Below are positions 53,756-63,461 of a stretch of 64,000 nucleotides of DNA, one piece after another. The DNA comes from Lewinellaceae bacterium (lineage in GTDB: Bacteria > Bacteroidota > Bacteroidia > Chitinophagales > Saprospiraceae). The translations under genes and the position numbers were made by a program. Location: the NCBI GenBank assembly GCA_020636095.1, contig JACJYN010000004.1:310001-374000 (forward strand), read 5' to 3'. Positions within the stretch are counted from its first letter, which is position 1, and the number at the start of each line of letters is the position of its first letter. The notes under the pieces are model-generated. The model did not search any database and had not been told where the DNA came from. It saw only the letters and a list, made by a program, of their open reading frames with translations.

Positions 53756-55165
53756 TCACAGAGCCGATCCGGTCAACGGGACCACTTTCACTCCATTCTG
53801 TTTGCTCAGATATCGCTGAATGATCCGTGTCGTCTCCGGGTTGCCAGGAAAAGGTTTGACGGCGTTTTTCAGGTAACCGGGCTGCCCGTTCATCTCCTCC
53901 CGTTCTACAAAGCCAAAACCTCGGTAGCTGCCTTCCTCGACGAGCACCACCGCCATTTCCTCCGGGGTGCGGCCCTGGTCCAGAATAAAAAAGTCTTTAT
54001 CAAAAATAGTGGAAAGTTGTTCGCCGGCGGCCCGGGCGCGTTCGTTATAGCTGTCGGCTGGTTCCATACCGATGCAGGCGCCATGGCATTGTTTGATGTG
54101 ATAGTGGAAGCAGGCCCCTTTTCCTGGGTGTAATCCACAAAGCCGGGAGCACAGTTCGTATTGTTCCAGTACTCTTCCCAGGTGGTTTTTGGCGTGGCTG
54201 AGCTTCGGGTATTCAGAAATAATGTGGTACTTTTTTCTGTTTTTGGCGTTTACCTGGGCTACGTCGAAGCACAGATAACCAGCCTCGTCCTCATGCGTAT
54301 GGATGATGTAGGGAAAGCGCCGCACGCGCTGTGCGCGGTTGATAGGTGGGCTCAGGCGCTTGATCTCATGGGATTCCAGCAGCAGGGCCACCAGTTCACT
54401 ACCGGTCAGTTCGAAGGAGATGTCATGCACGTGCTGTTGCAGTTTGCTCCCCTTTTCCGACTTATTGGCGAAGTGCTCCGCCACTCGTTTTTTTATGTTG
54501 ATGCTTTTGCCCACGTAGACCACATCGCCTTTTTGGTTGTGGAAATAGTAGACGCCGCATTCTTCCGGCAGGGCATGGATGCCTTCTACCGTCAGGTTTT
54601 TGGGTAGCAAAGCTTCTTTAATCCCCAGGTTGACCATCTCTTTAACGCACTGTTCATTATCTTCACCGTTCAGGATGCGGCGCAGGATTTCGGCAGTGGC
54701 CAGAGCGTCGTCCAGGGCACGGTGGCGGTTGTCGACTTCAATGCCCAGGCTGCGGATCAGATTGCCGAGGCTGTAAGACGGCAAGCCCGGAAAGGCTTTG
54801 CGGCTCAACCGCACCGTGCAGAGGTTCTTGCGGCTGTAGGTAAAGCCCAGCCGGCCGAATTCCTCGCGCAGAAAGCTGTAGTCGAAGCGCACATTGTGCG
54901 CTACAAAAATGGCGTCTTCGGTCATTTCCACTACCTTGCGGGCAACCTCGTAGAAGCGCGGGGCGTCCTGCACCATATCCTGTGTGATGCCGGTCAATTG
55001 GGTGATCCCGTAGGGCACGTAACATTCCGGGTTGATCAGGCTGCTGTAGGTGTCAACAATCTGCGCGCCGTCATGCAGGACAATGGCAATTTCTATGATT
55101 TTGTCCCGCGCGGCGCGGCCTCCGGTAGTTTCAAGGTCGACGATGGCGTACAGTTTCTGCTTCAT
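53756..55165 (-). CDS. DEDDh exonuclease / GIY-YIG endonuclease fusion
   Basis: A 469-residue protein with two nuclease modules. Residues ~1-170 are a DnaQ/PolC-type 3'-5' exonuclease with YAIVDLETTGG, HNVRFDYSFLREEF and HRALDDALATAEIL. Residues ~200-290 are a GIY-YIG domain (GVYYFHNQKGDVVYVGKSINIKKRVAEHF) as in UvrC/Cho. The C-terminal part has a Cys-rich stretch (CSRLCGLHPGKGACFHYHIKQC) like the UvrC middle region. Such fusions are known in Bacteroidota and are thought to work in repair. I chose the ATG at 55165, which leads straight into the exonuclease domain; an in-frame ATG lies at 55174. Confidence 0.9.
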   Translation of the reverse strand: MKQKLYAIVDLETTGGRAARDKIIEIAIVLHDGAQIVDTYSSLINPECYVPYGITQLTGITQDMVQDAPRFYEVARKVVEMTEDAIFVAHNVRFDYSFLREEFGRLGFTYSRKNLCTVRLSRKAFPGLPSYSLGNLIRSLGIEVDNRHRALDDALATAEILRRILNGEDNEQCVKEMVNLGIKEALLPKNLTVEGIHALPEECGVYYFHNQKGDVVYVGKSINIKKRVAEHFANKSEKGSKLQQHVHDISFELTGSELVALLLESHEIKRLSPPINRAQRVRRFPYIIHTHEDEAGYLCFDVAQVNAKNRKKYHIISEYPKLSHAKNHLGRVLEQYELCSRLCGLHPGKGACFHYHIKQCHGACIGMEPADSYNERARAAGEQLSTIFDKDFFILDQGRTPEEMAVVLVEEGSYRGFGFVEREEMNGQPGYLKNAVKPFPGNPETTRIIQRYLSKQNGVKVVPLTGSAL

Positions 55166-55245
55166 AATTTGCATCGGGTTTGGCAGGTTTGCCTCAGAAT
55201 GAGCTTGCTGGCAACCTTGCCAAGCCTTATTACTTTGAAAACAAT

Positions 55246-56601
55246 ATGGTTGTGAAGTTAAAAATTTTCGTTGCAATTTTGTTATTTTTCCAACTAAATT
55301 GTAGTAGCTCCCGTGAAATAACGGAGCAATCGCCGGCGCCGGAACAAGTGTCCGAAGCCACAGAGGAAAAGCCTTTGGAGCCTCCTATTGCCGTTATTAT
55401 TGAAGAAGAACCGGCGCCAGTGGAAGAACCGGTTTCCGAACCGGCTGAGGAAGCGCCAATTCCTCCGGAGGAAAAGGCGACAGAAACCGGCTTGAAAGTA
55501 GGCGCCGAGCGGCTGGAATTATATCTGCCTTATCTCCAGGGAAGCCAGGGGGCCGCCCTTTTGGTCAACCAGACGTCGATGGTGGGAAATACTCATTTGG
55601 TGGACACCCTCCTGAGCCTGGGCGTCAAGGTGGCCAAAATCTTTGCTCCTGAGCATGGATTCCGGGGCTCCGCCGATGCCGGGGAAAAGGTGCGGGATGG
55701 TAAGGACTTAGAAACCGGTTTGCCGATAATATCCCTCTATGGAAGCAGCCGGAAGCCTGCTGCGGCAGACCTGGAAGGCATAGATGTAGTGGTATTCGAC
55801 GTACAGGATGTAGGGGCGCGCTTTTACACCTATATCAGCAGCATGCACTACGTCATGGAAGCCTGTGCCGAGCAGGACGTTTTTTTTGTGGTGCTGGACC
55901 GGCCTAACCCCAATGGCCACTACGTAGACGGGCCGATTCTGCAGAAAGGGTATGAGTCCTTTGTGGGTATGCACCCGGTGCCCATCGTGCACGGTATGAC
56001 CGTAGGGGAGTACGCTAAAATGATCTACGGAGAAGGTTGGCTGGCAGGTGGAGTAAAAGGCGAGATGGAGGTTATTCCTTGTTCCGGTTATACTCACAAT
56101 ACCTCCTACGAGTTGCCGGTGGCCCCCAGCCCCAACCTGCCCAACATGAGAGCTATCTACTTATATCCGTCCATCTGCTTTTTCGAGGGCACGGTGGCCA
56201 GCGAGGGCAGGGGAACCCCCCACCAGTTCCAGGTATACGGGCATCCGGATTATCCTGAAGGGGATTATACCTTTACTCCCGTCCCCATGCCGGGCGCCCG
56301 GTACCCCAAACTGGAGGGCAAGCTTTGCCACGGTTACAGCCTCGTGGGCCGGGAACCGGATTCCATCCGGGCTGAGGCAAGGGTAAACCTCAGCTATTTG
56401 ATCGAATTCTACCGCAATTTTCCCGATAAGGACAATTTCTTCCTGAAAAACCTCTTTTTTGATAAATTGGCGGGGGGAGCGCAACTGCGCCAGCAGATCA
56501 TCGCCGGAAAGACGGAAGAAGAAATACGGGAAAGTTGGAAAGAAGGGCTGGATGCATTCCGGAAGGTACGCCGAAAATATTTATTATATGAACAGGAATA
56601 G
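55246..56601 (+). CDS. namZ: DUF1343/NamZ-family exo-beta-N-acetylmuramidase lipoprotein
   Basis: A 451-residue lipoprotein with a lipobox at FQLNC (Cys18). A ~65-residue Pro/Glu-rich linker is followed by the DUF1343 (GH171) domain: GAALLVNQTSMVG, APEHGFRGSADAGEKVRDG and VVVFDVQDVGARFYTYISS are its typical lines. NamZ enzymes release MurNAc from the non-reducing ends of peptidoglycan fragments. The ATG at 55246 starts a clear lipoprotein signal; the upstream frame overlaps the divergent exonuclease gene. It lies 3 bases before sbcD. Confidence 0.87.
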   Translation: MVVKLKIFVAILLFFQLNCSSSREITEQSPAPEQVSEATEEKPLEPPIAVIIEEEPAPVEEPVSEPAEEAPIPPEEKATETGLKVGAERLELYLPYLQGSQGAALLVNQTSMVGNTHLVDTLLSLGVKVAKIFAPEHGFRGSADAGEKVRDGKDLETGLPIISLYGSSRKPAAADLEGIDVVVFDVQDVGARFYTYISSMHYVMEACAEQDVFFVVLDRPNPNGHYVDGPILQKGYESFVGMHPVPIVHGMTVGEYAKMIYGEGWLAGGVKGEMEVIPCSGYTHNTSYELPVAPSPNLPNMRAIYLYPSICFFEGTVASEGRGTPHQFQVYGHPDYPEGDYTFTPVPMPGARYPKLEGKLCHGYSLVGREPDSIRAEARVNLSYLIEFYRNFPDKDNFFLKNLFFDKLAGGAQLRQQIIAGKTEEEIRESWKEGLDAFRKVRRKYLLYEQE

Positions 56602-56604
56602 CCT

Positions 56605-57825
56605 ATGATGAAGGTTATACATACTTCCGACTGGCACCTCGGCCAGAAGTTTTTGTACAACGGGCGGGAGGAGGAACACCAGATGGCCCTCGACTGGCTG
56701 CTGGCCACCATCCGCGAGCAGCAGGCCGACGGGCTGATTGTCGCCGGTGATATTTTTGACATAGGCAACCCGCCCAATTACGCTCGCCGGATGTATTACC
56801 GCTTTCTGACCCAACTGATGGGCACATCCTGCCGCCACGTTGTCATCACAGGAGGTAACCACGATTCGCCGTCCATGCTCAATGCACCCCGGGAGTTGTT
56901 GCAGGCGCTCAACATTCACGTCGTCGGTGAAGTTTCAGAACAACTGGAGGATGAAGTGATTGAGTGGAGAGGCCAAAAGGGAGGGCTGATGGCCGTTATC
57001 GCAGCGGTTCCCTTCCTGCGGGATCGCGACCTGCACTTCAGCGTCTCAGGGGAAGGGGGAATGGGCCGGGTGGAACGCATAAAAGAAGGGCTCCGCCGCC
57101 ATTACCGGGAAATTGGTAACCTGGTGGAGGAAAAGTACAAAAAAGCAGAAGTCCCTTTTATCGCTACCGGACACCTATACGCCACCGGAGCCGAAGCGTC
57201 AGAAAAACAAGACAACATCTATATCGGAAATAAAGAAAATATAGCCGCCGCCGACTTTCCGAAAGTATTCGATTATGTAGCCCTGGGACACATCCACCGG
57301 CCACAGGAGGTGGGCGGGCTGGGCCAGGTTCGTTATTCCGGTTCTTTGATCCCGTTGAGTTTCAGCGAGACCAAAGATGAAAAAAGTGTTTACCTGCTGG
57401 AATTCGACGGCAAGCATTTAACCCAGGTGAAAAGCCTTCCTCTTCCTGTTTTTCGCAGGCTGAAAACCATACAGGGAACCCTTGAGGAAGTGGAAGCAAG
57501 CCTGCTCCGGTTTGGTGAGAAAGAACGCGGCGGGCTGCAGCCCTGGGTGGAGGTTTTGTTGGAAACGGACCGGATCATTCCGCAACTCGACAAACGCTTG
57601 CACGAGCTCACTGCCGATATGGAGCTGGAACTGCTAAAGATACGCATTGTGAAAAAATATCAGGCGCTCGATGAACAGGCTCAGGCGCCGGAGCTGGGCG
57701 AACTGGAAGAGCTGGAAGTGTTTAAAATGAAATGCCAAAGCTACGGTAGCCCCCCCGAGGAAATGGAGGAGTTGGTGCAAACTTTTCTGGAATTAAGAGA
57801 CTGGATGGAAGAATCTGAAACATGA
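56605..57825 (+). CDS. sbcD: Exonuclease subunit SbcD
   Basis: A 406-residue calcineurin-fold nuclease, the Mre11-like partner of SbcC. The metal-binding motifs are in order: HTSDWHLGQKF, VAGDIFDIGNPP, TGGNHDSPSML, GHLYATG and GHIHRPQ. The complex opens hairpins and degrades protein-blocked DNA ends. It overlaps sbcC by 4 bases and follows namZ by 3, so the three are probably one transcript. Confidence 0.95.
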   Translation: MMKVIHTSDWHLGQKFLYNGREEEHQMALDWLLATIREQQADGLIVAGDIFDIGNPPNYARRMYYRFLTQLMGTSCRHVVITGGNHDSPSMLNAPRELLQALNIHVVGEVSEQLEDEVIEWRGQKGGLMAVIAAVPFLRDRDLHFSVSGEGGMGRVERIKEGLRRHYREIGNLVEEKYKKAEVPFIATGHLYATGAEASEKQDNIYIGNKENIAAADFPKVFDYVALGHIHRPQEVGGLGQVRYSGSLIPLSFSETKDEKSVYLLEFDGKHLTQVKSLPLPVFRRLKTIQGTLEEVEASLLRFGEKERGGLQPWVEVLLETDRIIPQLDKRLHELTADMELELLKIRIVKKYQALDEQAQAPELGELEELEVFKMKCQSYGSPPEEMEELVQTFLELRDWMEESET

Positions 57826-60800
57826 AAATCCGCAAAGTAACGATACACAACATCAACTCCCTGCGCCTGCGGCAGACGATCTGCTTCGACGATACCCCTT
57901 TGGAGCAGGCGGGCCTGTTTGCCATAACCGGAGATACCGGAGCGGGAAAAACCACTATTCTGGACGCCATCACCCTGGCGCTTTACGGCCGGTTGCACCG
58001 CAGCAAAGAAGTCCGGGAGGTCATGTCCTACGGAGCTGTTGAGAGCCTGGCGGAAGTGGAGTTCGAGGTGCAGGGCGCCATTTACCGTTCCAAATGGAGT
58101 ATCTGGCGGGCGCACCGCAAAGAGGACGGCAACATCCTGGGCCCTGAACGGGAACTCTCCCGCTGGAACCCCAAAAAAGAAGCCTTTGAGATCATCGCCG
58201 AAAAAATCCGGGATGCCGACGCGATGGTAGAGGAAGCAACCGGACTGGACTACGACCGCTTCTGCCGGTCAGTGATGTTGTCGCAGGGCGATTTTGCCGC
58301 CTTCCTCAAAGCCAGCGAACGGGACCGCAGCGACCTGTTGGAGCGCATCACCGGCACCGAGATTTATACCCGCATCTCCATCGCTGCCTTTGAGCGCCAC
58401 AAACTGGAACAACAGCGGTTGCTTGAGCTCGAGCAGCAATTGGAAATGCTGGAAATTATGAGTGGAGAAGGCATGGCCGAATTGGAAGGAGAACTGAAGG
58501 AAAAGAGAAGAAATGCCGAGGAAGAACGCAAAAAACTGGAGCTGGCCCGGGAGCAACTGGCCTGGCAAAAAAAAATAAAGGAACTGGCTACCCATAAGGA
58601 GGAATTGAGCGGCCGCCTGCAAGCCATCGAATTGGAGAAAGAAGAGGCGAAGGAAGATTTTGCCCGTTTGGAGGAGCACCTCAAGGCCCAGCCGCTGCAA
58701 GGGCAACTCGAACGGATGGACGATACCCTGGAGCAACAGCAAAGCCTGAAAGCCGCCCTCACTATTCTCGAACTGCAACAGCAACAGAGCCGGTCGGCTG
58801 AGGCCATTGCCAACGAAGCCCTGCATAAAGCGCGAGAAGAACTCCAACGGCTCAAAAAGGAGGCCGCGGAGCAGGAACCGCTTTTCGAAAAAGTAGCGGC
58901 ACTCGATGTGGAGACTCGGGAAAAACAGGAACCGCTGGAACAGAAGCGGCAGGAATTATATGTATTGGTAGAAGAAGCCCGCGAGCAGAATGAAAAGCTG
59001 AAAGAGAAGGGCAACCGCATCGCAGAGCTGGCCGGAGAAGAAAAAGCCAGGAAAGAATGGCGGACGGGCCATGCCCGGCTGGCTACGCTGGCGGAAAACC
59101 TTCCTCTGATTGAGCAACGGCGAGAGGAACTGCGCAAAATGTTACAAGGGCAACGAATGGCCGAACAGGCCATCGCCAAATTGGAAAAGGAGCATGAAGC
59201 CAGCCAAAAAAAGAGGGAACAGCACGAGCAACAGCTTCAGAAGCTTCAAAAGGAGCAGGCAAAGGTGCAGGAGCAATTTAAAAAGCTGACGCCACCCAAC
59301 TACGTGCAGGAGCGGAGCGAGCTGATGGGGCTCCTTTCTCATGAGATTGAACAGCTCAATGAGCAGAAGCGGAACCTTCAGGAGCTGCACCGCCTCAACG
59401 AAGAATATCAAAACCTGATCAGCGAGTTGTCGGGGTTTGAAGCGCAGCTGGAAAACCTGCAAAGCCAGGAACTGGCGCTTAGTAAAGACCTGATGACCTC
59501 TATCGACGCCATGGACGCTCTCACCCGGCAGTTGGAATTCAAACGCAGTATTTATGAGCAGCAACTGATGATTGCCAATTACGAAAAAGACAGGGGAGAG
59601 CTTAAAGAGGGGCAGGCCTGCCCTTTGTGTTTTTCCACCCACCACCCCTTTCGCGAGCAAGAGGTGAAGCCTTTTGTTGATGAGGCCAAAGTGGAGCTGG
59701 ATGCGGTGCAGGCCCGTTATGAGATCGTGTACGGCAACCACCGGATGTTGCTCAGCCGCCAGCAAGATGTTGATAATCAAATCGATCAGCTAGCCGGAAA
59801 CGACGTCAAACAACTCAGCGGCCAGGTGGCGCGCCAATTCGAAAAAATACTGGCTTCCGAGGATAAGATCGCCAGAGTGGCGCCTGAACTGGGAGGCGAA
59901 AACTATGCCCTGGCGCGAAGCCAGTTGTTATCCCGAAAAATAGAGGAATCCGAAACCCTGATACGCCAGCGGCAGGAAGCCAGGGGCCAACTGGGCCGGC
60001 TGCTCAGCAACCTGGAAGAACAGGACGCCCGCATCGCAAAGGTAGAAAAGGCCCTGCAGGAAGAACATACTGCTTTTAAGGTTCTGGAAGGCAGCCTTCA
60101 ATTACAAAAACAACAGCTATGGGAGCAGCGGGAAAAGTTCGACGAAGCGGCGGCGCATCTCGATGCCCTGCTCCGGCAATACGGCTACACCTTTGAGGTG
60201 GAAACCGCCGCCCGGGCCTTTGATGAACTGGCGAGGCAAAAAAAAGAATGGGAAACCCAAAATGAGTTGTTGCAACAGGCCACCCGCAGCCTGGAGTTGG
60301 CCCGCCAGGAAGAGCAGCAATTAAAAAAGGACGCGGCAGCTACCTCCAAACGCATTGAAACCCTTCAGTCACGCATCGAAGCGGACGAAAAAGTATGGAC
60401 GGGGCTGCTGGTTCAACGCCGCCAGCTCTTTGGAGAGGAAGACCTGAAAGTGGTTCGACAGCAGCAGCGCGAAAAAATAGAAACAGCGGAACAGCAGGCG
60501 GAATTGGCTTCTCAACAACTCCGGGAGCTTTCGTTAGAGCTTGGCAAGATAGAGCAGTCCATAAAAGAAAAGACGGAGGGGCTTCAGGAGGCTGAAAAGA
60601 AAGCCGGGCAGTTGGAAAAGGGGCTAAACAAAGCACTGGAAAAGGCCGGCTTCAATAGCTTGTCCGCCCTTCGGCAAGCCCTTTTGGATGAGGATACGGC
60701 CCAACAGCTGGACAAGCTACGGGAACAGCTGGCCCGCCGCGAAATGGAAGCCCGCCAGGCCCTGAAGAACACGACGGAAAGCCTGGAGGCCGAACAGCAG

Positions 60801-61484
60801 AAAGCCCTCACCTCCGAAAGTGCGGAAAATCTGCAAACCCAGTTGGCGGAACGGGAGGAGGCGTATGGCCAATACCAGCAAAGTATCGGCGCCCTGGCCG
60901 AAAAATTGCGCCAGCAGGAAAGCCGCCGGCAAAAGGCGGCAGGCTTGTCGGAGCAGATCGAAACCCAACGCACGGAGTACAGCCGCTGGGCCCGCCTGAA
61001 TGAGATTATCGGCATGGCAGATGGAAAGAAATTCCGAACTTTCGCTCAAGGGCTTACCCTGCAAAAGCTGACTCAGCTGGCCAACGAACACCTGCAGCGC
61101 CTCAACGGGCGGTACATCATCAACAAACGCGGGGATGAAGACCTGGAACTGGAGATCATCGACACTTACCAGGCCGACAACCGCCGCTCTATGAATACCC
61201 TTTCCGGAGGAGAAAGCTTTCTGGTTAGCTTGTCTTTGGCATTGGGGTTGAGCGACCTGGCGGGCCGCAATGCCCAAATCCAGTCCCTCTTCATCGACGA
61301 AGGATTCGGCACCCTCGATGAGAATACCCTCGACTTGGCTATTTCTACTCTTGAAAACCTGCAGGCCAGCGGCAAGACCATCGGCATTATCTCCCACGTA
61401 AAGGCTCTTAAGGAAAGAATCTCGGTCCAGATCGTAGTGCAGAAGCGAGGGAATGGTTTTAGTAGCGTGGAGGTGATTGGGTGA
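57822..61484 (+). CDS. sbcC: Exonuclease subunit SbcC
   Basis: A 1,220-residue Rad50-like ABC ATPase. The Walker A motif is GDTGAGKTTILDAI (~40). Long coiled coils flank a zinc hook at C-P-L-C near residue 600. The signature LSGGESFLVSLSLALGLSD and Walker B SLFIDEGFGTLDENTLDLA lie in the last 120 residues. It drives the SbcCD nuclease. Length and order fit the family; the 4-base overlap with sbcD supports translational coupling. Confidence 0.95.
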   Translation: MKIRKVTIHNINSLRLRQTICFDDTPLEQAGLFAITGDTGAGKTTILDAITLALYGRLHRSKEVREVMSYGAVESLAEVEFEVQGAIYRSKWSIWRAHRKEDGNILGPERELSRWNPKKEAFEIIAEKIRDADAMVEEATGLDYDRFCRSVMLSQGDFAAFLKASERDRSDLLERITGTEIYTRISIAAFERHKLEQQRLLELEQQLEMLEIMSGEGMAELEGELKEKRRNAEEERKKLELAREQLAWQKKIKELATHKEELSGRLQAIELEKEEAKEDFARLEEHLKAQPLQGQLERMDDTLEQQQSLKAALTILELQQQQSRSAEAIANEALHKAREELQRLKKEAAEQEPLFEKVAALDVETREKQEPLEQKRQELYVLVEEAREQNEKLKEKGNRIAELAGEEKARKEWRTGHARLATLAENLPLIEQRREELRKMLQGQRMAEQAIAKLEKEHEASQKKREQHEQQLQKLQKEQAKVQEQFKKLTPPNYVQERSELMGLLSHEIEQLNEQKRNLQELHRLNEEYQNLISELSGFEAQLENLQSQELALSKDLMTSIDAMDALTRQLEFKRSIYEQQLMIANYEKDRGELKEGQACPLCFSTHHPFREQEVKPFVDEAKVELDAVQARYEIVYGNHRMLLSRQQDVDNQIDQLAGNDVKQLSGQVARQFEKILASEDKIARVAPELGGENYALARSQLLSRKIEESETLIRQRQEARGQLGRLLSNLEEQDARIAKVEKALQEEHTAFKVLEGSLQLQKQQLWEQREKFDEAAAHLDALLRQYGYTFEVETAARAFDELARQKKEWETQNELLQQATRSLELARQEEQQLKKDAAATSKRIETLQSRIEADEKVWTGLLVQRRQLFGEEDLKVVRQQQREKIETAEQQAELASQQLRELSLELGKIEQSIKEKTEGLQEAEKKAGQLEKGLNKALEKAGFNSLSALRQALLDEDTAQQLDKLREQLARREMEARQALKNTTESLEAEQQKALTSESAENLQTQLAEREEAYGQYQQSIGALAEKLRQQESRRQKAAGLSEQIETQRTEYSRWARLNEIIGMADGKKFRTFAQGLTLQKLTQLANEHLQRLNGRYIINKRGDEDLELEIIDTYQADNRRSMNTLSGGESFLVSLSLALGLSDLAGRNAQIQSLFIDEGFGTLDENTLDLAISTLENLQASGKTIGIISHVKALKERISVQIVVQKRGNGFSSVEVIG

Positions 61485-61630
61485 GATTGTAGTATTCCAA
61501 CATCATGTTTATTCTACAAAAAGCACTAGATCAGCGGGTCTATCGACATTCCATCCGGGAATATCGAAAAATTGATTCCATTTTATTGCAAATTGCCTTA
61601 ATTTGTGACCGCACAACAAAATACCATAGC

Positions 61631-62182
61631 ATGCAGCAAGACCTAAAGGCACTTTTCGATGCCGGACAAGGACTGGATGAAAGAAGCGTGAACTCATTGA
61701 CCAAAGCCCTGGAAAAGAACAACCTGGATGGCTTTGACTATATCGAATTCAAACAATCGCTGGGGCGGCTTCGGGCCCTGGATATAGATGAATCGACCGC
61801 TTACAAGTCGGCATTCGCTACTGCTTCAACGGTAGGGTTGACCAAAGACAAGCTTCTGAAAACAGCTGAACACTACAAGAAAGTACTCTTTCAGGAACAA
61901 CAACAATTCGACCAGGCGCTGCAAAAACAAATGGAGCAGCGGGTAGAATCGAAGCGGACGGAGGTCGAAAAGATGAAGAAGCAAGTGGAGGAATACAAAG
62001 CCAAGATCAGGCAACTGGAAGAGAAGATCGTCAAGGCGCAGTCGACCATCGACCATGCCGATGAACACATTCAGGCCGCTAAGGAAAAAATCGTATCCAC
62101 TCAAAATGCCTTCGAGGCTGCCCTGAAAAGCATCCTCAAAGAAATAGACCAGGATATTGAAAATATCAATACGCTTTTGTAA
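61631..62182 (+). CDS. Hypothetical coiled-coil protein upstream of the PspA-like gene
   Basis: A 183-residue cytoplasmic protein. The first ~75 residues are compact and helical. From ~85 to ~183 it is one continuous charged coiled coil (EQRVESKRTEVEKMKKQVEE ...). No named family is recognised. It lies 32 bases before the PspA-like gene and 146 bases after sbcC. I chose the ATG at 61631; the frame to 61505 is not coiled-coil-like and may be leader. Confidence 0.7.
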   Translation: MQQDLKALFDAGQGLDERSVNSLTKALEKNNLDGFDYIEFKQSLGRLRALDIDESTAYKSAFATASTVGLTKDKLLKTAEHYKKVLFQEQQQFDQALQKQMEQRVESKRTEVEKMKKQVEEYKAKIRQLEEKIVKAQSTIDHADEHIQAAKEKIVSTQNAFEAALKSILKEIDQDIENINTLL

Positions 62183-62214
62183 ACCATAGTTTTTGACATA
62201 CCATTATATTTAAT

Positions 62215-63237
62215 ATGAGCCAATTCGAACATCCTGAATTCAAGCAAAAATCATTCTGGAAGCGCCCGGAGGGCCTCACCGGAGCGCTCTTTCTGGGAGC
62301 GCTGATCCTTGGCGGCGGCTATCTGATCCTTGCCAACCTGCCTTTTATCATCGGGCTAGTCTCCAATACCATTTATCTGGCCATCCTGCTGGCTATTCTG
62401 GCAGCCGTCGTTTATATGGTTTTGGACCCCCGTATGCGCAACCTGGTTTGGTACGGTTATAAAAGCATCATGCGCTCGATCACCGGCTTGTTTGTGCAGA
62501 TTGACCCCATCGGCATCCTGAAGAGCTATGTGGAGGACCTGCAGGACAACCTGGTAAAGATGCGCAAGCAGATCGGCATTCTCAAAGGGCAGATTCGCAA
62601 GTTGCAAACCCTGATGGAGGACAATGGCCGCACCATCGATGAGAGTATGAAAATGGCTAGTGCCGCCAAAGATAAGGGCATGGAAAACCAGGTGGTGCTC
62701 AACACCCGCAAGGCGGCCCGCCTGAAGGACAGCAATGAAAAATACAACGTACTTCTCCAGAAGATGCAGGTAATGTACCGCATCCTCACCAAGATGCACC
62801 AGAATTCCGAAATCCTGCTCGAAGACACCAAGGATCAGGTGAACCTGAAAGAGCAGGAGCGCAAAGCCATCCGCACTTCCCACAGCGCGATGAAATCCGC
62901 TATGAGCGTCATGTCGGGTGACCCGGATAAACGCGCCATGTTCGACGCCGCTATGGAAGCGGTGACCGATGATGTGGCCAACAAAGTAGGGGAAATGGAG
63001 CGCTTCATGGAGATGTCCTCCAACCTCATGCAATCCATCGACCTGCAAAGCGGCGTTTTCGAAGAGGCAGGGATGGAGATGCTGGAAAAATGGGAACAGG
63101 AAAGCTCCCTGATGTTGCTGGAAGGCGGCCGTGCGAAGTCTGAAGATACGCTCGACCTCGATTCTCCGGTTGCCCGCCCCGAGAAGCGCAGCGATAGCAA
63201 AGGGGGAGATACTACTTACGACAATTTTTTCGAGTAA
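62215..63237 (+). CDS. Membrane-anchored PspA/Vipp1-like helical protein
   Basis: A 340-residue protein. Two TM helices (~22-45 and ~48-70) are followed by long helices whose phrasing resembles PspA/IM30 (IDPIGILKSYVEDLQDNLVKMRKQIGILKGQIRKL ...), to ~290, and an acidic, disordered tail. PspA/Vipp1 belong to the ESCRT-III superfamily of membrane-remodelling proteins; those lack TM helices, so this would be an anchored variant. It forms a pair with the preceding coiled-coil gene. The similarity is by pattern and needs a profile search. Confidence 0.6.
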   Translation: MSQFEHPEFKQKSFWKRPEGLTGALFLGALILGGGYLILANLPFIIGLVSNTIYLAILLAILAAVVYMVLDPRMRNLVWYGYKSIMRSITGLFVQIDPIGILKSYVEDLQDNLVKMRKQIGILKGQIRKLQTLMEDNGRTIDESMKMASAAKDKGMENQVVLNTRKAARLKDSNEKYNVLLQKMQVMYRILTKMHQNSEILLEDTKDQVNLKEQERKAIRTSHSAMKSAMSVMSGDPDKRAMFDAAMEAVTDDVANKVGEMERFMEMSSNLMQSIDLQSGVFEEAGMEMLEKWEQESSLMLLEGGRAKSEDTLDLDSPVARPEKRSDSKGGDTTYDNFFE

Positions 63238-63245
63238 ATTTTATC

Positions 63246-63278
63246 GCCCGGAAAGTGGCTTCTGGCTGCTTTCCGGGC
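63246..63278 (+). terminator. Hairpin terminator after the PspA-like gene
   Basis: GCCCGGAAAG (63246-63255) pairs perfectly with CTTTCCGGGC (63269-63278) around a 13-base loop. It starts 9 bases after the stop. The following bases (CATTTCAAT) are only weakly U-rich. Confidence 0.5.
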
Positions 63279-63461
63279 CATTTCAATGGCCTCACAGCGC
63301 CCGGCTTCCCGCTCCCTCCCGCCTTCCGTGCTTAATCCCTGCGGTTTCTTCACAATATCTAACTGCAAAAGAAAAAAGATTTTTATTGGCAAAAGTTCAG
63401 TGACATTTGCCGGCTAAGAAGGTCTTTTTTTCAATTAATATTTTAATTTCCACACGCTAAG

